DNA of 64,000 nt from Alphaproteobacteria bacterium (GTDB taxonomy: Bacteria > Pseudomonadota > Alphaproteobacteria > CACIAM-22H2). The stretch is taken from the NCBI GenBank assembly GCA_016793165.1, contig JAEULA010000114.1, forward strand, positions 124,001-188,000. The letters are read 5' to 3'. Both the position numbers and the translations under genes were made by a program. Numbering within the stretch: the first letter of the stretch is position 1; every line of letters begins with the position of its first letter. The notes beneath the pieces are model-generated. The model worked only from the letters and a program-made list of their open reading frames with translations. It was not told the DNA's origin and made no database searches. Shown here piece after piece: positions 52,791 through 62,685 of the stretch.

Positions 52791-54116
52791 GTGCCCGCTC
52801 CGCTCCTGCATATCGAATCGTCGCCGGCGCTTCCGACCGCCGCGGATGTCGTTGTCATCGGTGGGGGCATCGTCGGAGTCTCCGCGGCGTATTACCTCGC
52901 GCGGCGCGGGCTCCGCGTCGCTCTCGTCGAGAAGGGGCGGATCGGCGCGGAGCAGTCGAGCCGCAACTGGGGCTGGTGTCGGCAGCAGAACCGCGATGCG
53001 CGCGAGCTGCCGATGGCGACGAAGAGCCTCGCCCTGTGGGATCGCTTCGCTGCGGAGATCGGCGAGGATCCCGGCTTCCGGCGCTGCGGCCTGCTGTACC
53101 TCAGCAACGACGAGTCCGAGCTGGCGACCTGGGCGCGCTGGCAGGACGTCGCGCGCCCGGCGGGCGTGCCGACGCGGATGCTTGCCGCCCACGAGGCCAA
53201 CGATCTCGGCCGGGCGACCGGCCAGCAATGGAAGGGCGGCGTGCTCTCGCCGAGCGACGGCATCGCCGATCCCGCCGGCGCCGCGCCGATCATCGCGCGC
53301 GGCATCCTCAAGGCTGGCGGCAGCGTGCACCAGAACTGCGCCGCGCGCGGCCTCGAGACGGAAGGCGGGCGTGTCGGCGGCGTCGTCACCGAGGCGGGGA
53401 CGATCCGCACGCGCGTCGTCGTGCACGCCGGCGGCGCCTGGGCGTCGTCCTTCTGCCGCCAGCTCGGTTTCGCATTCCCGCAATCCTCGGTGCGCGCCTC
53501 GATCCTGGCGCTGGCGCCGGGGGCGCAGGGCCTGCCCGATGCGCTCCACACGGCGGCGGTCTCGATCACGCGCCGCGGCGACGGCGGCCATACGTTGGCG
53601 ATCAGCGGCCGCGCACGCGTCGACATCACGCCGCAGAAGCTGCGCTTCGCCGGCGATTTCCTGCCGATGTTCCTCAAGCGGCGCGCCCTGGTAGCGCCGG
53701 GCGGGCTCGAGGGCTGGCGCCTCGGCTTCGAGACCCTGGCGCGCTGGCGGCTCGATGCGCCGACGCCGATGGAGCGCGTGCGCATCCTCGACCCGCGCCC
53801 CGATACCGCGCAGATCCGCGACACGCACGAGCGCGCCTGCCGCCTCCTGCCGACGCTGCGCCATTTGCCGGTCGCGGCGTCATGGGCCGGCTACATCGAT
53901 TCCACGCCCGACGGGATCCCGGCGATCGGCGAGGTCCCCGGCCTGCCGGGCTTCATCCTGGCCGCCGGGTTCAGCGGCCACGGCTTCGGCATCGGGCCCG
54001 GCGCCGGGCATCTGATCGCCGATCTCGTCACCGGCGCTGCGCCGATCGTCGACCCCGCGGCGTATCGCCCCGAGCGGCTGGCGAGCGGCGCATGGGGCAA
54101 GGTCGCCGAGTTCTGA
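52791..54116 (+). CDS. FAD-dependent amine/amino-acid oxidoreductase (DAO family)
   Basis: Flavoprotein of 441 aa with the DAO fold. The dinucleotide motif is IGGGIVGVSAAYYLARRG (about residues 23-40) and the diagnostic SSRNWGWCRQQNRD follows (about 56-69). The C-terminal FAD loop reads DGIPAIGEVPGLPGFILAAG and GFSGHGFGIGPGAGHLIADL. Members oxidise D-amino acids, sarcosine, gamma-glutamylputrescine or opines. Start is a GTG. It is near the polyamine/opine-type importer but on a separate unit, so a link is only suggestive. Confidence 0.9.
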   Translation: MPAPLLHIESSPALPTAADVVVIGGGIVGVSAAYYLARRGLRVALVEKGRIGAEQSSRNWGWCRQQNRDARELPMATKSLALWDRFAAEIGEDPGFRRCGLLYLSNDESELATWARWQDVARPAGVPTRMLAAHEANDLGRATGQQWKGGVLSPSDGIADPAGAAPIIARGILKAGGSVHQNCAARGLETEGGRVGGVVTEAGTIRTRVVVHAGGAWASSFCRQLGFAFPQSSVRASILALAPGAQGLPDALHTAAVSITRRGDGGHTLAISGRARVDITPQKLRFAGDFLPMFLKRRALVAPGGLEGWRLGFETLARWRLDAPTPMERVRILDPRPDTAQIRDTHERACRLLPTLRHLPVAASWAGYIDSTPDGIPAIGEVPGLPGFILAAGFSGHGFGIGPGAGHLIADLVTGAAPIVDPAAYRPERLASGAWGKVAEF

Positions 54117-54134
54117 TCCGCCCGACGCGTGCGC

Positions 54135-54166
54135 AAAGAAAAAGGGGGCGTGCAGGGCACGCCCCC
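54135..54166 (-). terminator. Rho-independent terminator of the PEP-CTERM gene (minus strand)
   Basis: On the minus strand a perfect 10-bp stem (GGGGGCGTGC with GCACGCCCCC, 3-nt loop) is followed by CTTTTTCTTT. It begins 24 bp after the stop of the PEP-CTERM gene. On the plus strand there is no T-run, so the FAD oxidoreductase gene is at best weakly terminated by it. Confidence 0.87.
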
Positions 54167-54189
54167 TCCCGTCGTCGGTGTTGCTCGGC

Positions 54190-55212
54190 TCAGGCCTTGC
54201 GCGCGACGCGACGGCGCATCGCCGCCGCACCCGCGAGACCGAGGCCCAGCAGCGTCATCGTGGCCGGCTCCGGCACGTCCTCGACGGGAACGCCGCCGAC
54301 GCCCTTGAAGCCGAAGATGAACGTCGCCGGCGTGCCGAACTCCGCACCACCCTCGCTGCTGGCCTGGCCGAGCGAGTAGAGCTCGATGCCCTCCGCGGCG
54401 ATCGCGGCGAGCGCGGTGCGCTCGCTCGCGGTGGCGCCGTAGAAGATCGTGAACGTCGCGCTCTCGCCGTCGTCCAGCGCCCCGAAGTTGAAGCGGAAGT
54501 AGGCGCCGTGGTCGGCCGGGCCGGAGTCATTGAAGTCGGTGTTGATCGTGCCGCCGACGATCGCGGCCGGCGTGACCAGCGGATTGGCGCTGCCGAAGCC
54601 GTTGTCGTTCGAGTGCTCGAGCAGCGTGGTCGTCGCCGTGCCCTTGATCGTGACGTACTCGCTGAACTCGGTCAGCGGCACGTCCCAGTCCATCACGCGC
54701 ACGTACTTGACGTCGTTGACCGCGGAACCCGTGTTGTTCGAGATCGTGACGACGGCCTTGAACAGGGCGCCGGGCGCGTTGTCGGCCTGGGCGAATTCGT
54801 GCTTGACCGTGAGCCCCGAGAGCGAGGTCAGGCCGACGATCGACGTGGCGGTGGTCGCGGTCGACGAGAAGCTGACGCCGGTCAGGTTCGCGATGCCGCC
54901 GTTGTTGAACGTGTCCGCGGCGGCCTGGCCGAACGTCGTGCCGTTGACCGACACGCCCCAGCCTTCGCAGAGGCATCCGGGCGACGTGGCGTCACGGAAG
55001 GCGCCGTCCGAGAACTTGTAGGCCACGCCGGTGACGCCGCCGGCGTTCACCGCGACCGAGCCCACCGAGGTGTTGAGGTGGCCGAGGTCGTTCACGCCGA
55101 GCGCGACGGTGCCAGCGGCGTTGATGATCGTCGCCGCCGCAAGCGCCGCTTGCGTGCCGCCGAAGAGCGTCGCCGCGACGACCGCGGCGAGTGTCGTTGT
55201 CCTGAGCTTCAT
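54190..55212 (-). CDS. PEP-CTERM sorting-domain protein
   Basis: Exported protein of 340 aa. The ATG of MKLRTTTLAAVVAATLFGG starts a signal peptide, cleaved near ALAAA. The mature region is Thr/Ser/Asn/Gly-rich, with CLCEGWGVSVNGTT and repeated beta-strand character. The C-terminus is DVPEPATMTLLGLGLAGAAA followed by MRRRVARKA, a canonical PEP-CTERM tail for exosortase-dependent processing. Its terminator is clear and a GAGG ribosome site precedes the ATG. The function is probably in surface matrix or exopolysaccharide; exact role unknown. Confidence 0.92.
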   Translation of the reverse strand: MKLRTTTLAAVVAATLFGGTQAALAAATIINAAGTVALGVNDLGHLNTSVGSVAVNAGGVTGVAYKFSDGAFRDATSPGCLCEGWGVSVNGTTFGQAAADTFNNGGIANLTGVSFSSTATTATSIVGLTSLSGLTVKHEFAQADNAPGALFKAVVTISNNTGSAVNDVKYVRVMDWDVPLTEFSEYVTIKGTATTTLLEHSNDNGFGSANPLVTPAAIVGGTINTDFNDSGPADHGAYFRFNFGALDDGESATFTIFYGATASERTALAAIAAEGIELYSLGQASSEGGAEFGTPATFIFGFKGVGGVPVEDVPEPATMTLLGLGLAGAAAMRRRVARKA

Positions 55213-55577
55213 GATTGGCCTCGTATGGAATCGTTGGGGGTTCTGGGAACGAGTGCCTGCGACGGCGGGTTGACGACACCGGCGGTTGGCGACCCGGTGA
55301 CATACCCAGAGCAATACGCGGGCCACTGCGCGAAACGCCGTCGTTTCAGCGACTTGCTCGGCCGATCGTCGAAGACGACGTGATTAAGTAATTCTTGCCG
55401 ACGGTTAATCGCACGCTCAGCGCGAGGCATCGTCGCGGCCGCGGTGGACAACTGCTTGTCGCCGCATGGTGGTCGGTCGCGTTGCGTCGCGACGGGTCGC
55501 GCGCCGCGCGACGAAAGATGCGCGAGGCCCGGCGCCGCGGCTCGCGCAGCGTGACGCGCGCGTGCGGCGCCGTCGAC
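55213..55577. other. 365-bp intergenic region with PEP-CTERM upstream sequence and operon end
   Basis: The first about 200 bp should hold the promoter of the PEP-CTERM gene. It includes AT-richer spots (TGATTAAGTAATTC at 55381-55394), small inverted repeats such as GAAACG/CGTTTC (55332-55347), and CGTCG/CGACG. I could not fix -35 and -10 boxes. The last part holds the presumed end of the minus-strand catabolic operon. No gene is convincing here. Confidence 0.55.
55512..55548 (-). terminator. possible terminator of the catabolic operon
   Basis: On the minus strand an 8-bp stem (TGCGCGAG with CTCGCGCA) closing a GC-rich loop is followed by TCTTTCGTC. It begins 29 bp after the last stop codon of the operon. 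The U-tract is broken, so this is tentative. Confidence 0.4.
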
Positions 55578-56867
55578 TCAAGCGGCGGCGGCGCTCGTGT
55601 CCGCGGCGAAGTCGAGGAAGGTGTAGCGGTCGCGGATCAGGCGCGCCTCGGCGACCGCACGGGCATAGAAGGGTTCCGGCCAGCCGAGAGCGGCCGGCGT
55701 CAACGGCGCGTCGGCGCGGCGCAGGACCGCCTCGAGCTCGCGCGCGGGGCGCAGGATGTCCGCGATCGAGGTCCGGATCGCATCCCAGCGCGCCGCGAGC
55801 ACTGCATTGATGCGCTCGGCGCGCGTCGTGTCGACGCGCTTTCGCTGGTAGTCCGTCCAGCACGAAGCGCCCAGCTCGGGGCCGAACTTCGCCACCAGCG
55901 CCGCCTGGTCCAGCGTGCAGGGGTGGACGCGCGGCGCCTCGGATGCGAGCACGCGCTCCTGCAGCCGCGCCATCGTCAGCGTCGTCACGCCGATCTGCTC
56001 GCCGTGGAACGACATCGGCCAGGCCGGATCGCCGAGCATGTCGACGTAGTGGCTGATCAGGTGCTCGCCCTGGCTGGCGGGCTGGCTGTTGCCGACGATC
56101 GCGGTGCCGAAGCCGGAGAGCAGCAGCGTACGCACGAGGCGCTCCATCGTCGCGAGGTCGCCGCGCAGCAGGGCAGCGGACTCGGCGAACAGCGGCGCCT
56201 CGTCGGCGGCGAGCAGCGCGAAGGGCGCCTCGCGATAGGGCAGCCCCAGGAGGTGATGGGCGAGCAGCCAGTCCGCCTGGGCGGTGCACCGGCACAGGCT
56301 GTCTCCGAGGCCGGAGCGGATCATGCGCGGCGGCGCGGCCGCCAGCACGCCGAGATCGAAGAAGGCGCCGAGCGGTGCCTGCGCGGCGAGGGACTTCTTG
56401 TGGCCGTGCACGGTGATGGCGGCGTTGAGCGAGACGTAGCCGTTCATCGACGGCGCCGTGGCGAAGACGACATACGGCTTGCCGGCGCCTGCCGAGACGT
56501 ACTTGCAGAGGTCGTTGATCGTGCCGGCGCCGACCGCGACCAGCGCGTCCGCGCGCGTCGTCGCGGCGGCGAGCCGCCCGACGGTCGCCTCGTCGGCATG
56601 GGGGCGGTCGGGAAGCACGATGGCGTCGACCTCGCCGCGCGCGGCAAGCGCGCGCTCGACCGCGTCGCCCAGCACGCCGCGGGTGATCGGATCGACGACG
56701 ACCGCGAGCCGCCGCCCGAGCGGCAGGCCTGCGATGCAGTCGGCCTCGCGGCCGCGCAGGGTCGGCGCGACGACGACGCGCCGCGTCGCGACGCGCAGCG
56801 GTGCGCCGCCGTCGGGGTCCGGATGGGTGCCGTCGAGGAGACGGCCGATGGCGTCTGGGTCGGTCAT
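55578..56867 (-). CDS. sn-glycerol-1-phosphate dehydrogenase-like (AraM family) polyol dehydrogenase
   Basis: Metal-dependent NAD(P) dehydrogenase of 429 aa, iron-alcohol-dehydrogenase fold. The cofactor motif GAGTINDLCKY is at about residues 113-123. The metal triad appears as Asp189 (GLGDSL), His269 (GEHLISH) and His288 (FHGEQIG), as in AraM and archaeal glycerol-1-phosphate dehydrogenase. AraM makes or oxidises sn-glycerol 1-phosphate in Bacillus. Here it closes a catabolic operon after an FGGY kinase, whose stop codon it overlaps (ATGA), so it may oxidise a phosphorylated or free polyol. Substrate unknown. Confidence 0.88.
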   Translation of the reverse strand: MTDPDAIGRLLDGTHPDPDGGAPLRVATRRVVVAPTLRGREADCIAGLPLGRRLAVVVDPITRGVLGDAVERALAARGEVDAIVLPDRPHADEATVGRLAAATTRADALVAVGAGTINDLCKYVSAGAGKPYVVFATAPSMNGYVSLNAAITVHGHKKSLAAQAPLGAFFDLGVLAAAPPRMIRSGLGDSLCRCTAQADWLLAHHLLGLPYREAPFALLAADEAPLFAESAALLRGDLATMERLVRTLLLSGFGTAIVGNSQPASQGEHLISHYVDMLGDPAWPMSFHGEQIGVTTLTMARLQERVLASEAPRVHPCTLDQAALVAKFGPELGASCWTDYQRKRVDTTRAERINAVLAARWDAIRTSIADILRPARELEAVLRRADAPLTPAALGWPEPFYARAVAEARLIRDRYTFLDFAADTSAAAA

Positions 56868-58312
56868 CGGAAGAGCGGCTCGAGCTGGTCGAAGAGTCGA
56901 CGATACGACGCGTAGGCGTCGTCGTAGACGGCGGCGTGCGCCCGATCCGGGGCGACGACGGTGCCGTCGGCGGCGATCGCGGCCGCCGCCTCGGCAATGC
57001 CGGAGAAGCTATCGGCGGCCACCGCCCCGAGCAGGGCGGCGCCCTTGGGCGCGGTGTCGGCATCGGCGGGAGTCGCCGCCTCGCGCCGCGTGACGTCGGC
57101 GCGGATTCCGGTCCACAGCCGGCTGCGCGCGCCGCCGCCGAGCAGCAGGAGCGAGTCGGTGCGCACGCCCATCGCCGTCAGGCGATCGACGACATCGCGC
57201 ATCGCGAACGACGTGCCCTCGAGCAGCGCGCGCGCCATGTGGGCGCGGCCGTGCGCGGCGGTGAGACCGTAGAAGCAGCCGCGCGCGGCTTCGTTCCAGC
57301 GCGGCGCCATGGCGCCGCTGAGGCAAGGCAGGAACAATAGGCCGTCGGAGCCCGGCGGCGCCGTCGCGGCAAGATCGTCGAGCGCGGCCGGCCGGTCGAG
57401 GCCGAGGATTCCCGTCAGCCAGGCCACCGCGCCGCCGGAGAGCCAGCCCGGGTTCTCGATGAAATAGCCGCCGGCCGGGTAGGCATGCGTCTCGACCAGC
57501 CCCTCGTCGTCGATGAGGGGCGCGGGATGCAAGGCGCCAACGACCTCGCCGGTGCCGAGGCTCGCGCCGACGCGGCCGGGCGCGACGAGGCCGGCGCCGA
57601 GCATCGTCGCGAAATCGTCGCCGGTGCCCACCGCGACGGGCACGCCCTCGGGCAGTCCCGCGAGCCGGGCGCCGCGCGCGTGCAGCCGGCCCGCGCAGGC
57701 CGCGGCCGCGGCGATGCGCGGCAGCTCCGCGGCGTCGATCTCGAAGCGCGCGAGCAGCTCGCCCTCGTAGCGCGGGGCGGCGAGGGCGCAGAGCATCGAC
57801 GTCGACGCCAGCGCGTGGTCGATGACCGCGGCCCCCGTCAATCGCTCGACGACGTAGCTCACGGGCTGGTGGAAGCGCGCCGCGCCGCGGGCTCCGCCAT
57901 TGCGCTTCAGCCAGCGGATCTTGGCGCCCATGTGGCCGGCGTCGCGCGCGATCCCGGTGAGGCGCCGGACGAGGTCGGCCGGCACGTCGGCCGTCTCCGC
58001 CGTCGCGCGGCGATCCATCCAGATCAGGCAGGGCCCGAGCGCTTCGCCGTCGCGATCGACCGCGACGCAGCCGTCGAGCTGGCTGCACAGTCCGATGCCG
58101 CGCACGTCGCCGGCGCGCGCGTCGGCCGCAGCGAGGGCCGCGGCGATCGTGGGCGCCAGCGCCGCTTCCCAGAGCTGCGGCGCCTGCTCCGCCCAGCCGG
58201 GTCGCGGAAAGCTCGGAGCATAGGCCTGGCGCGCGACGGCGCGCGTCGAAAGCCGGTCGTCGGTGACGACCGCCTTCAGGCTCTGGGTCCCGATGTCGAC
58301 GCCGACGAACAT
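56864..58312 (-). CDS. FGGY-family carbohydrate kinase (xylulokinase-like)
   Basis: Sugar kinase of 482 aa with the two ribonuclease-H-like lobes of FGGY enzymes. The start MFVGVDIGTQSLKAVV is the ATP-binding phosphate-1 motif, DGCVAVDRDGEALGPCLIWM includes the substrate-side segment, and the second-lobe signature is GGGARSRLWTGIRADVTRRE (about residues 410-430). Closest in pattern to xylulokinase/ribulokinase, but other pentoses, tetroses or polyols are possible. It is 14 bp downstream of the class II aldolase gene and overlaps the next gene by 4 bp. Confidence 0.92.
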   Translation of the reverse strand: MFVGVDIGTQSLKAVVTDDRLSTRAVARQAYAPSFPRPGWAEQAPQLWEAALAPTIAAALAAADARAGDVRGIGLCSQLDGCVAVDRDGEALGPCLIWMDRRATAETADVPADLVRRLTGIARDAGHMGAKIRWLKRNGGARGAARFHQPVSYVVERLTGAAVIDHALASTSMLCALAAPRYEGELLARFEIDAAELPRIAAAAACAGRLHARGARLAGLPEGVPVAVGTGDDFATMLGAGLVAPGRVGASLGTGEVVGALHPAPLIDDEGLVETHAYPAGGYFIENPGWLSGGAVAWLTGILGLDRPAALDDLAATAPPGSDGLLFLPCLSGAMAPRWNEAARGCFYGLTAAHGRAHMARALLEGTSFAMRDVVDRLTAMGVRTDSLLLLGGGARSRLWTGIRADVTRREAATPADADTAPKGAALLGAVAADSFSGIAEAAAAIAADGTVVAPDRAHAAVYDDAYASYRRLFDQLEPLFR

Positions 58313-58326
58313 GCGGCGCGCCCGCG

Positions 58327-58989
58327 TCAGCAGCAGCGCGGCGTCTCGCCGGCGCCACCCTGGCCATAGCTCTTGAACTGCTGCACCACCGCGGCGATCT
58401 CCTCGTCGGTCAGGCGATAGGGTTCGCCGATCTGGAGCGCCCGCCAGTACTGCGCGGCGAGGTTCTCCACCTCCACGGCGAGCCACATCGCCTTCTTGAG
58501 ATTCGGGCCCAGCACGATCATGCCGTGGTTCGCGAGCAGGCAGGCGCTGCGGCCCTCGAGCGCGGCGAGTGCGGCGTCCGCGAGCGCCTGCGTGCCGTAG
58601 AGATGGTAGGGCGCGCAGCGGATCGAGTTCCCGCCCGCGACGACGATCATGTAGTGGATCGCCGGGATGTCCTTGCGCAGGCACGAGATCGTTGCGGCGA
58701 ACATCGAGTGCATGTGGGTCACCGCGCCGACCTCCGGTCGCTTGACCATGATGTCGCGGTGGAAGCGCCACTCGCTCGACGGGCGCCGCGCGCCTTCGTA
58801 GCTGCCGTCGAGGTGCATCACCACCATGTCCTCGGGCTGCATCTCGCCGTAATCCATCCCCGAAGGCGTGATCAGGAATCCCTCGGGAACTCGGACGCTG
58901 ATGTTGCCGGTCACGCCCTGGTTGAGGCCCCGGCGGTTCATGTCGATGCAGGCGGCGATGATCTCGCGGCGGGCTTCGAGGTGGTTCAT
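58327..58989 (-). CDS. class II aldolase/adducin-family sugar-phosphate aldolase
   Basis: Zn-dependent aldolase or epimerase of 220 aa, of the FucA/AraD/RhaD fold. Zn ligands are His92 and His94 (THMHS) and His155 (ANHGM), and the acidic catalytic residue is Glu73 in SSEWRFH. The phosphate-binding stretch QGVTGNISVR and the following TPSG are intact. These enzymes cleave 1-phosphoketoses to DHAP and an aldehyde or epimerise pentulose 5-phosphates; an aldolase role is likely as Glu73 is present. It lies 38 bp after the hydrolase gene in the operon. Confidence 0.9.
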   Translation of the reverse strand: MNHLEARREIIAACIDMNRRGLNQGVTGNISVRVPEGFLITPSGMDYGEMQPEDMVVMHLDGSYEGARRPSSEWRFHRDIMVKRPEVGAVTHMHSMFAATISCLRKDIPAIHYMIVVAGGNSIRCAPYHLYGTQALADAALAALEGRSACLLANHGMIVLGPNLKKAMWLAVEVENLAAQYWRALQIGEPYRLTDEEIAAVVQQFKSYGQGGAGETPRCC

Positions 58990-59027
58990 GGCGGTCTCCG
59001 GTCTCCTGACGGCTGGCGGCTCGAGGA

Positions 59028-60583
59028 TCAGCGCGCGTCCGGGAAGCGACGCGCACGCGGGCATTCGACGGGACCGTTGCGCGTCAGGCGGATGCCGGTG
59101 AGCGTCCGCTCGGCCTTGGCCAGCCGCCAGCTCAGCATCCGCTGCGCCATCGCCAGGGCCAGCGGCGCATGGGCCGGGTCGCCTGCGAGGTTTCGCGTCT
59201 CGTCGGGATCCGCCTCGAGGTCGAAGAGGAGCGGCGGCAGCGCGGCGCAGTGCACGTATTTGTGCCGCCGGCCGCGGACGATCGCGATCGAGCTGTCGTC
59301 GAGCGCGACGCCGAGCTCGCGCTCGGGCCGGTCGTTGACGGGATCGCGGAAGTCGAGCTCCCAGAACACTTCGGTGGGCCAGCGCGACGGCGTCTCGCCG
59401 CGCAGGAAGGGCGCGAGCGAGCGGCCGTCGCATTGCAGCGGCGGCTCGGCGCCGAGCAGGTCGAGGATCGTCGGCATCACGTCGATGCTGCCCGAGAACT
59501 CCTCGACGACGCGGCCGCGCGCGGCCGCCGGCGCGCCGGCCGGCAGGCGGACGATCAGGGGGATGCGGAAGGCCTGGTCGAAGAAGAACTCCTTCCCGAG
59601 GACCCAATGATCCCAGAGCATCTCGCCGTGGTCGGACGTGAACACGATCAACGTGTCGTCGTAGCAGCCGAGGCTCTCCATCCCCGCCACCAGCCGGCCC
59701 CACTGGTCGTCGACCTCGGTCATCATGCCGAAATAGGTCGCGCGCAGCTGGCGACGCGCCGCCTCGTCCTCGGGCGTCTCGACGTCGCGATGGCCCTCGC
59801 GGTCGCGGAAGTGCCGGCGCATGTAGGCGGCATAGGGATGGAGCGCGGATTCGTCGGCCGGATCGGCGAAGCCGCGGAAGCGCGGAACGGCGGCGGGATC
59901 GTAGAGCGCGTTGTAGGGCGCGCTCGCCGCGAATGGCGGATGCGGCTGCAGGATGCTCAGGTGAAGGAACCACGGGGCCGTCTGCCGGCCGATGAAGCGC
60001 AGGGCGTGGTCGATCGTGAACGCGGTCTCGCTGTCCTCCTTGCGATAGGCCGGCGGCGGGAAGGTCGGGCCGCGGCGCTCGGCGCCGGGATGGCCGCGCA
60101 CCGGCGCGCAGGCTTCATTGCGCGTCGCGCCGATCGCATAGCCCTTGGCCTTCAATTCCGCGATCCAGGCGTCGTCGCCCTCGCTGCCCGGCACGAGCTG
60201 CGTGAAGCCCGGCAGCGTTCCGGCATAGGTGCGCGCCGCCGGATCGCGCGGATCGCGTCCGCGCGGGTCGAGGCTGGTGTCCGTGTAGCCGATCAGCGCC
60301 GGGTCGTAGCCGAGCCGGCGCATTTCCGACGCGATGTTGGTGAAGCGGGCGTCGAGCGGCGTGCCGTTGCGCAGCGAGCGGTGGTTCATCGCGTACATGC
60401 CGGTGAGCAGCGACGCCCGGCTCGGACCGCAGGGCGCGCACTGGGCGTAGTGAGCGGCGAAGTGGACGCCCTCGGCCGCGAGGCGGTCGAGATTCGGCGT
60501 TCGCACCACGGGATGGCCGAGCGCCGAGAAGCATTCGCCGCGCCACTGGTCGGCGGTGACGAGGAGGACGTTGGGGCGGTTCG

Positions 60584-60587
<4 letters not shown>
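59028..60587 (-). CDS. phosphonate monoester hydrolase / arylsulfatase (formylglycine type)
   Basis: Hydrolase of 519 aa in the alkaline phosphatase superfamily. It closely follows the Rhizobium-type phosphonate monoester hydrolase pattern: metal-binding NVLLVTADQWRGE, the formylglycine site CGPSR (Cys53) in APCGPSRASLLTGMYAMNHR, then YDPALIGYTDTSLDPRG, SDHGE, and the end KYVHCAALPPLLFDLEADPD. Such enzymes cleave phosphonate monoesters, phosphodiesters and sulfate esters with low specificity. No signal peptide is present, so it acts in the cytoplasm, after import. Its ATG overlaps the previous ATPase stop (ATGA). Confidence 0.92.
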
Positions 60588-61662
<1,075 letters not shown>

Positions 61663-61666
<4 letters not shown>

Positions 61667-62685
61667 GACGACACGTCGCCGACGCGGTGGCAGCTGGCCG
61701 AATGCCCGGCCGCCACCGCGCGCGGCGTCGGCACGTCGCGTGCGCAGACGCCGTCGAGCACGGCCTCGCAGCGCGGGTGGAAGGTGCAGCCGGTCGGCAG
61801 GGCATAGAGGCTCGGCACCGCGCCCTGGATCGGGCGGAGGTCGCGCCAGTGCCGCAGGCGGCCGAGCCGAGGCACCGCGCGCAGCAGGCTGCGCGTGTAG
61901 GGATGCGCCGGGCGCTTGAAGATGTCGCGCACGGAGCCGGTCTCGACGATCTTGCCCGCGTACATGATCGCCACGCGGTCGGCCATCTGCGCCACGACGC
62001 CGAGGTCGTGGGTGATGAAGATGATCGCCATGCCGATCTCGCGGCGCAGGCGGCGCATGAGGTCGAGGATCTGCGCCTGGATCGTGACGTCGAGCGCGGT
62101 GGTCGGCTCGTCCGCGATGAGCAGCGCGGGATCGCAGGCGAGCGCCTTGGCGATCATCGCGCGCTGGCGCATGCCGCCGGAGAACTCGTGCGGGTATCGG
62201 TCGATCGCGCGCCCCGGCTCGGCGATGCCGACCTTGTCCAGCAGTCCGGCGGCCGCCCTGCGCATGGCTTCGCCGCCGAGGCCGCGGTGCAGGCGCAGCA
62301 CGTCGCCGATCTGGTTGCCGATCGTGTGGAGCGGCGAGAACGAGCTCATCGGCTCCTGGAAGACCATGGCGACGCGGTTGCCGCGGATGCGGCGCATCTC
62401 GGCGCCGTCGGCCTCGAGGGCCGCGAGGTCCAGCGGCGCGACGGCGCCCTCGGGCCGGAAGCGGAGGCGTCCGCCCGTGATCCTCAGCTCGCGCGGCAGC
62501 AGGCGCAGGATCGACTGCGCCGTCACGCTCTTGCCCGAGCCGCTCTCGCCGACGAGCGCCAGCACCTCGCCGCGCGCCACGGCGAAGGACACGCCGTCGA
62601 TGACGTCGATGTGCCCGCCGCGCAGCATCAGGCTGATGCGCAGGTCGTCGACTTCGAGCAGCGGGCCCTCGGTGGCGCCGGTCAT
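61663..62685 (-). CDS. oligopeptide-type ABC transporter ATPase (DppD/OppD type)
   Basis: ATPase of 340 aa. Walker A is GESGSGKS (residues 46-53), signature FSGGMRQRA, Walker B ADEP, and the typical ALDVTIQAQILDLM follows. The C-terminal Cys pair CTFHPRCEAVLDGVC is the oligopeptide tail. It overlaps DppF by the GTGA junction and the permease upstream by ATGA. Confidence 0.95.
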
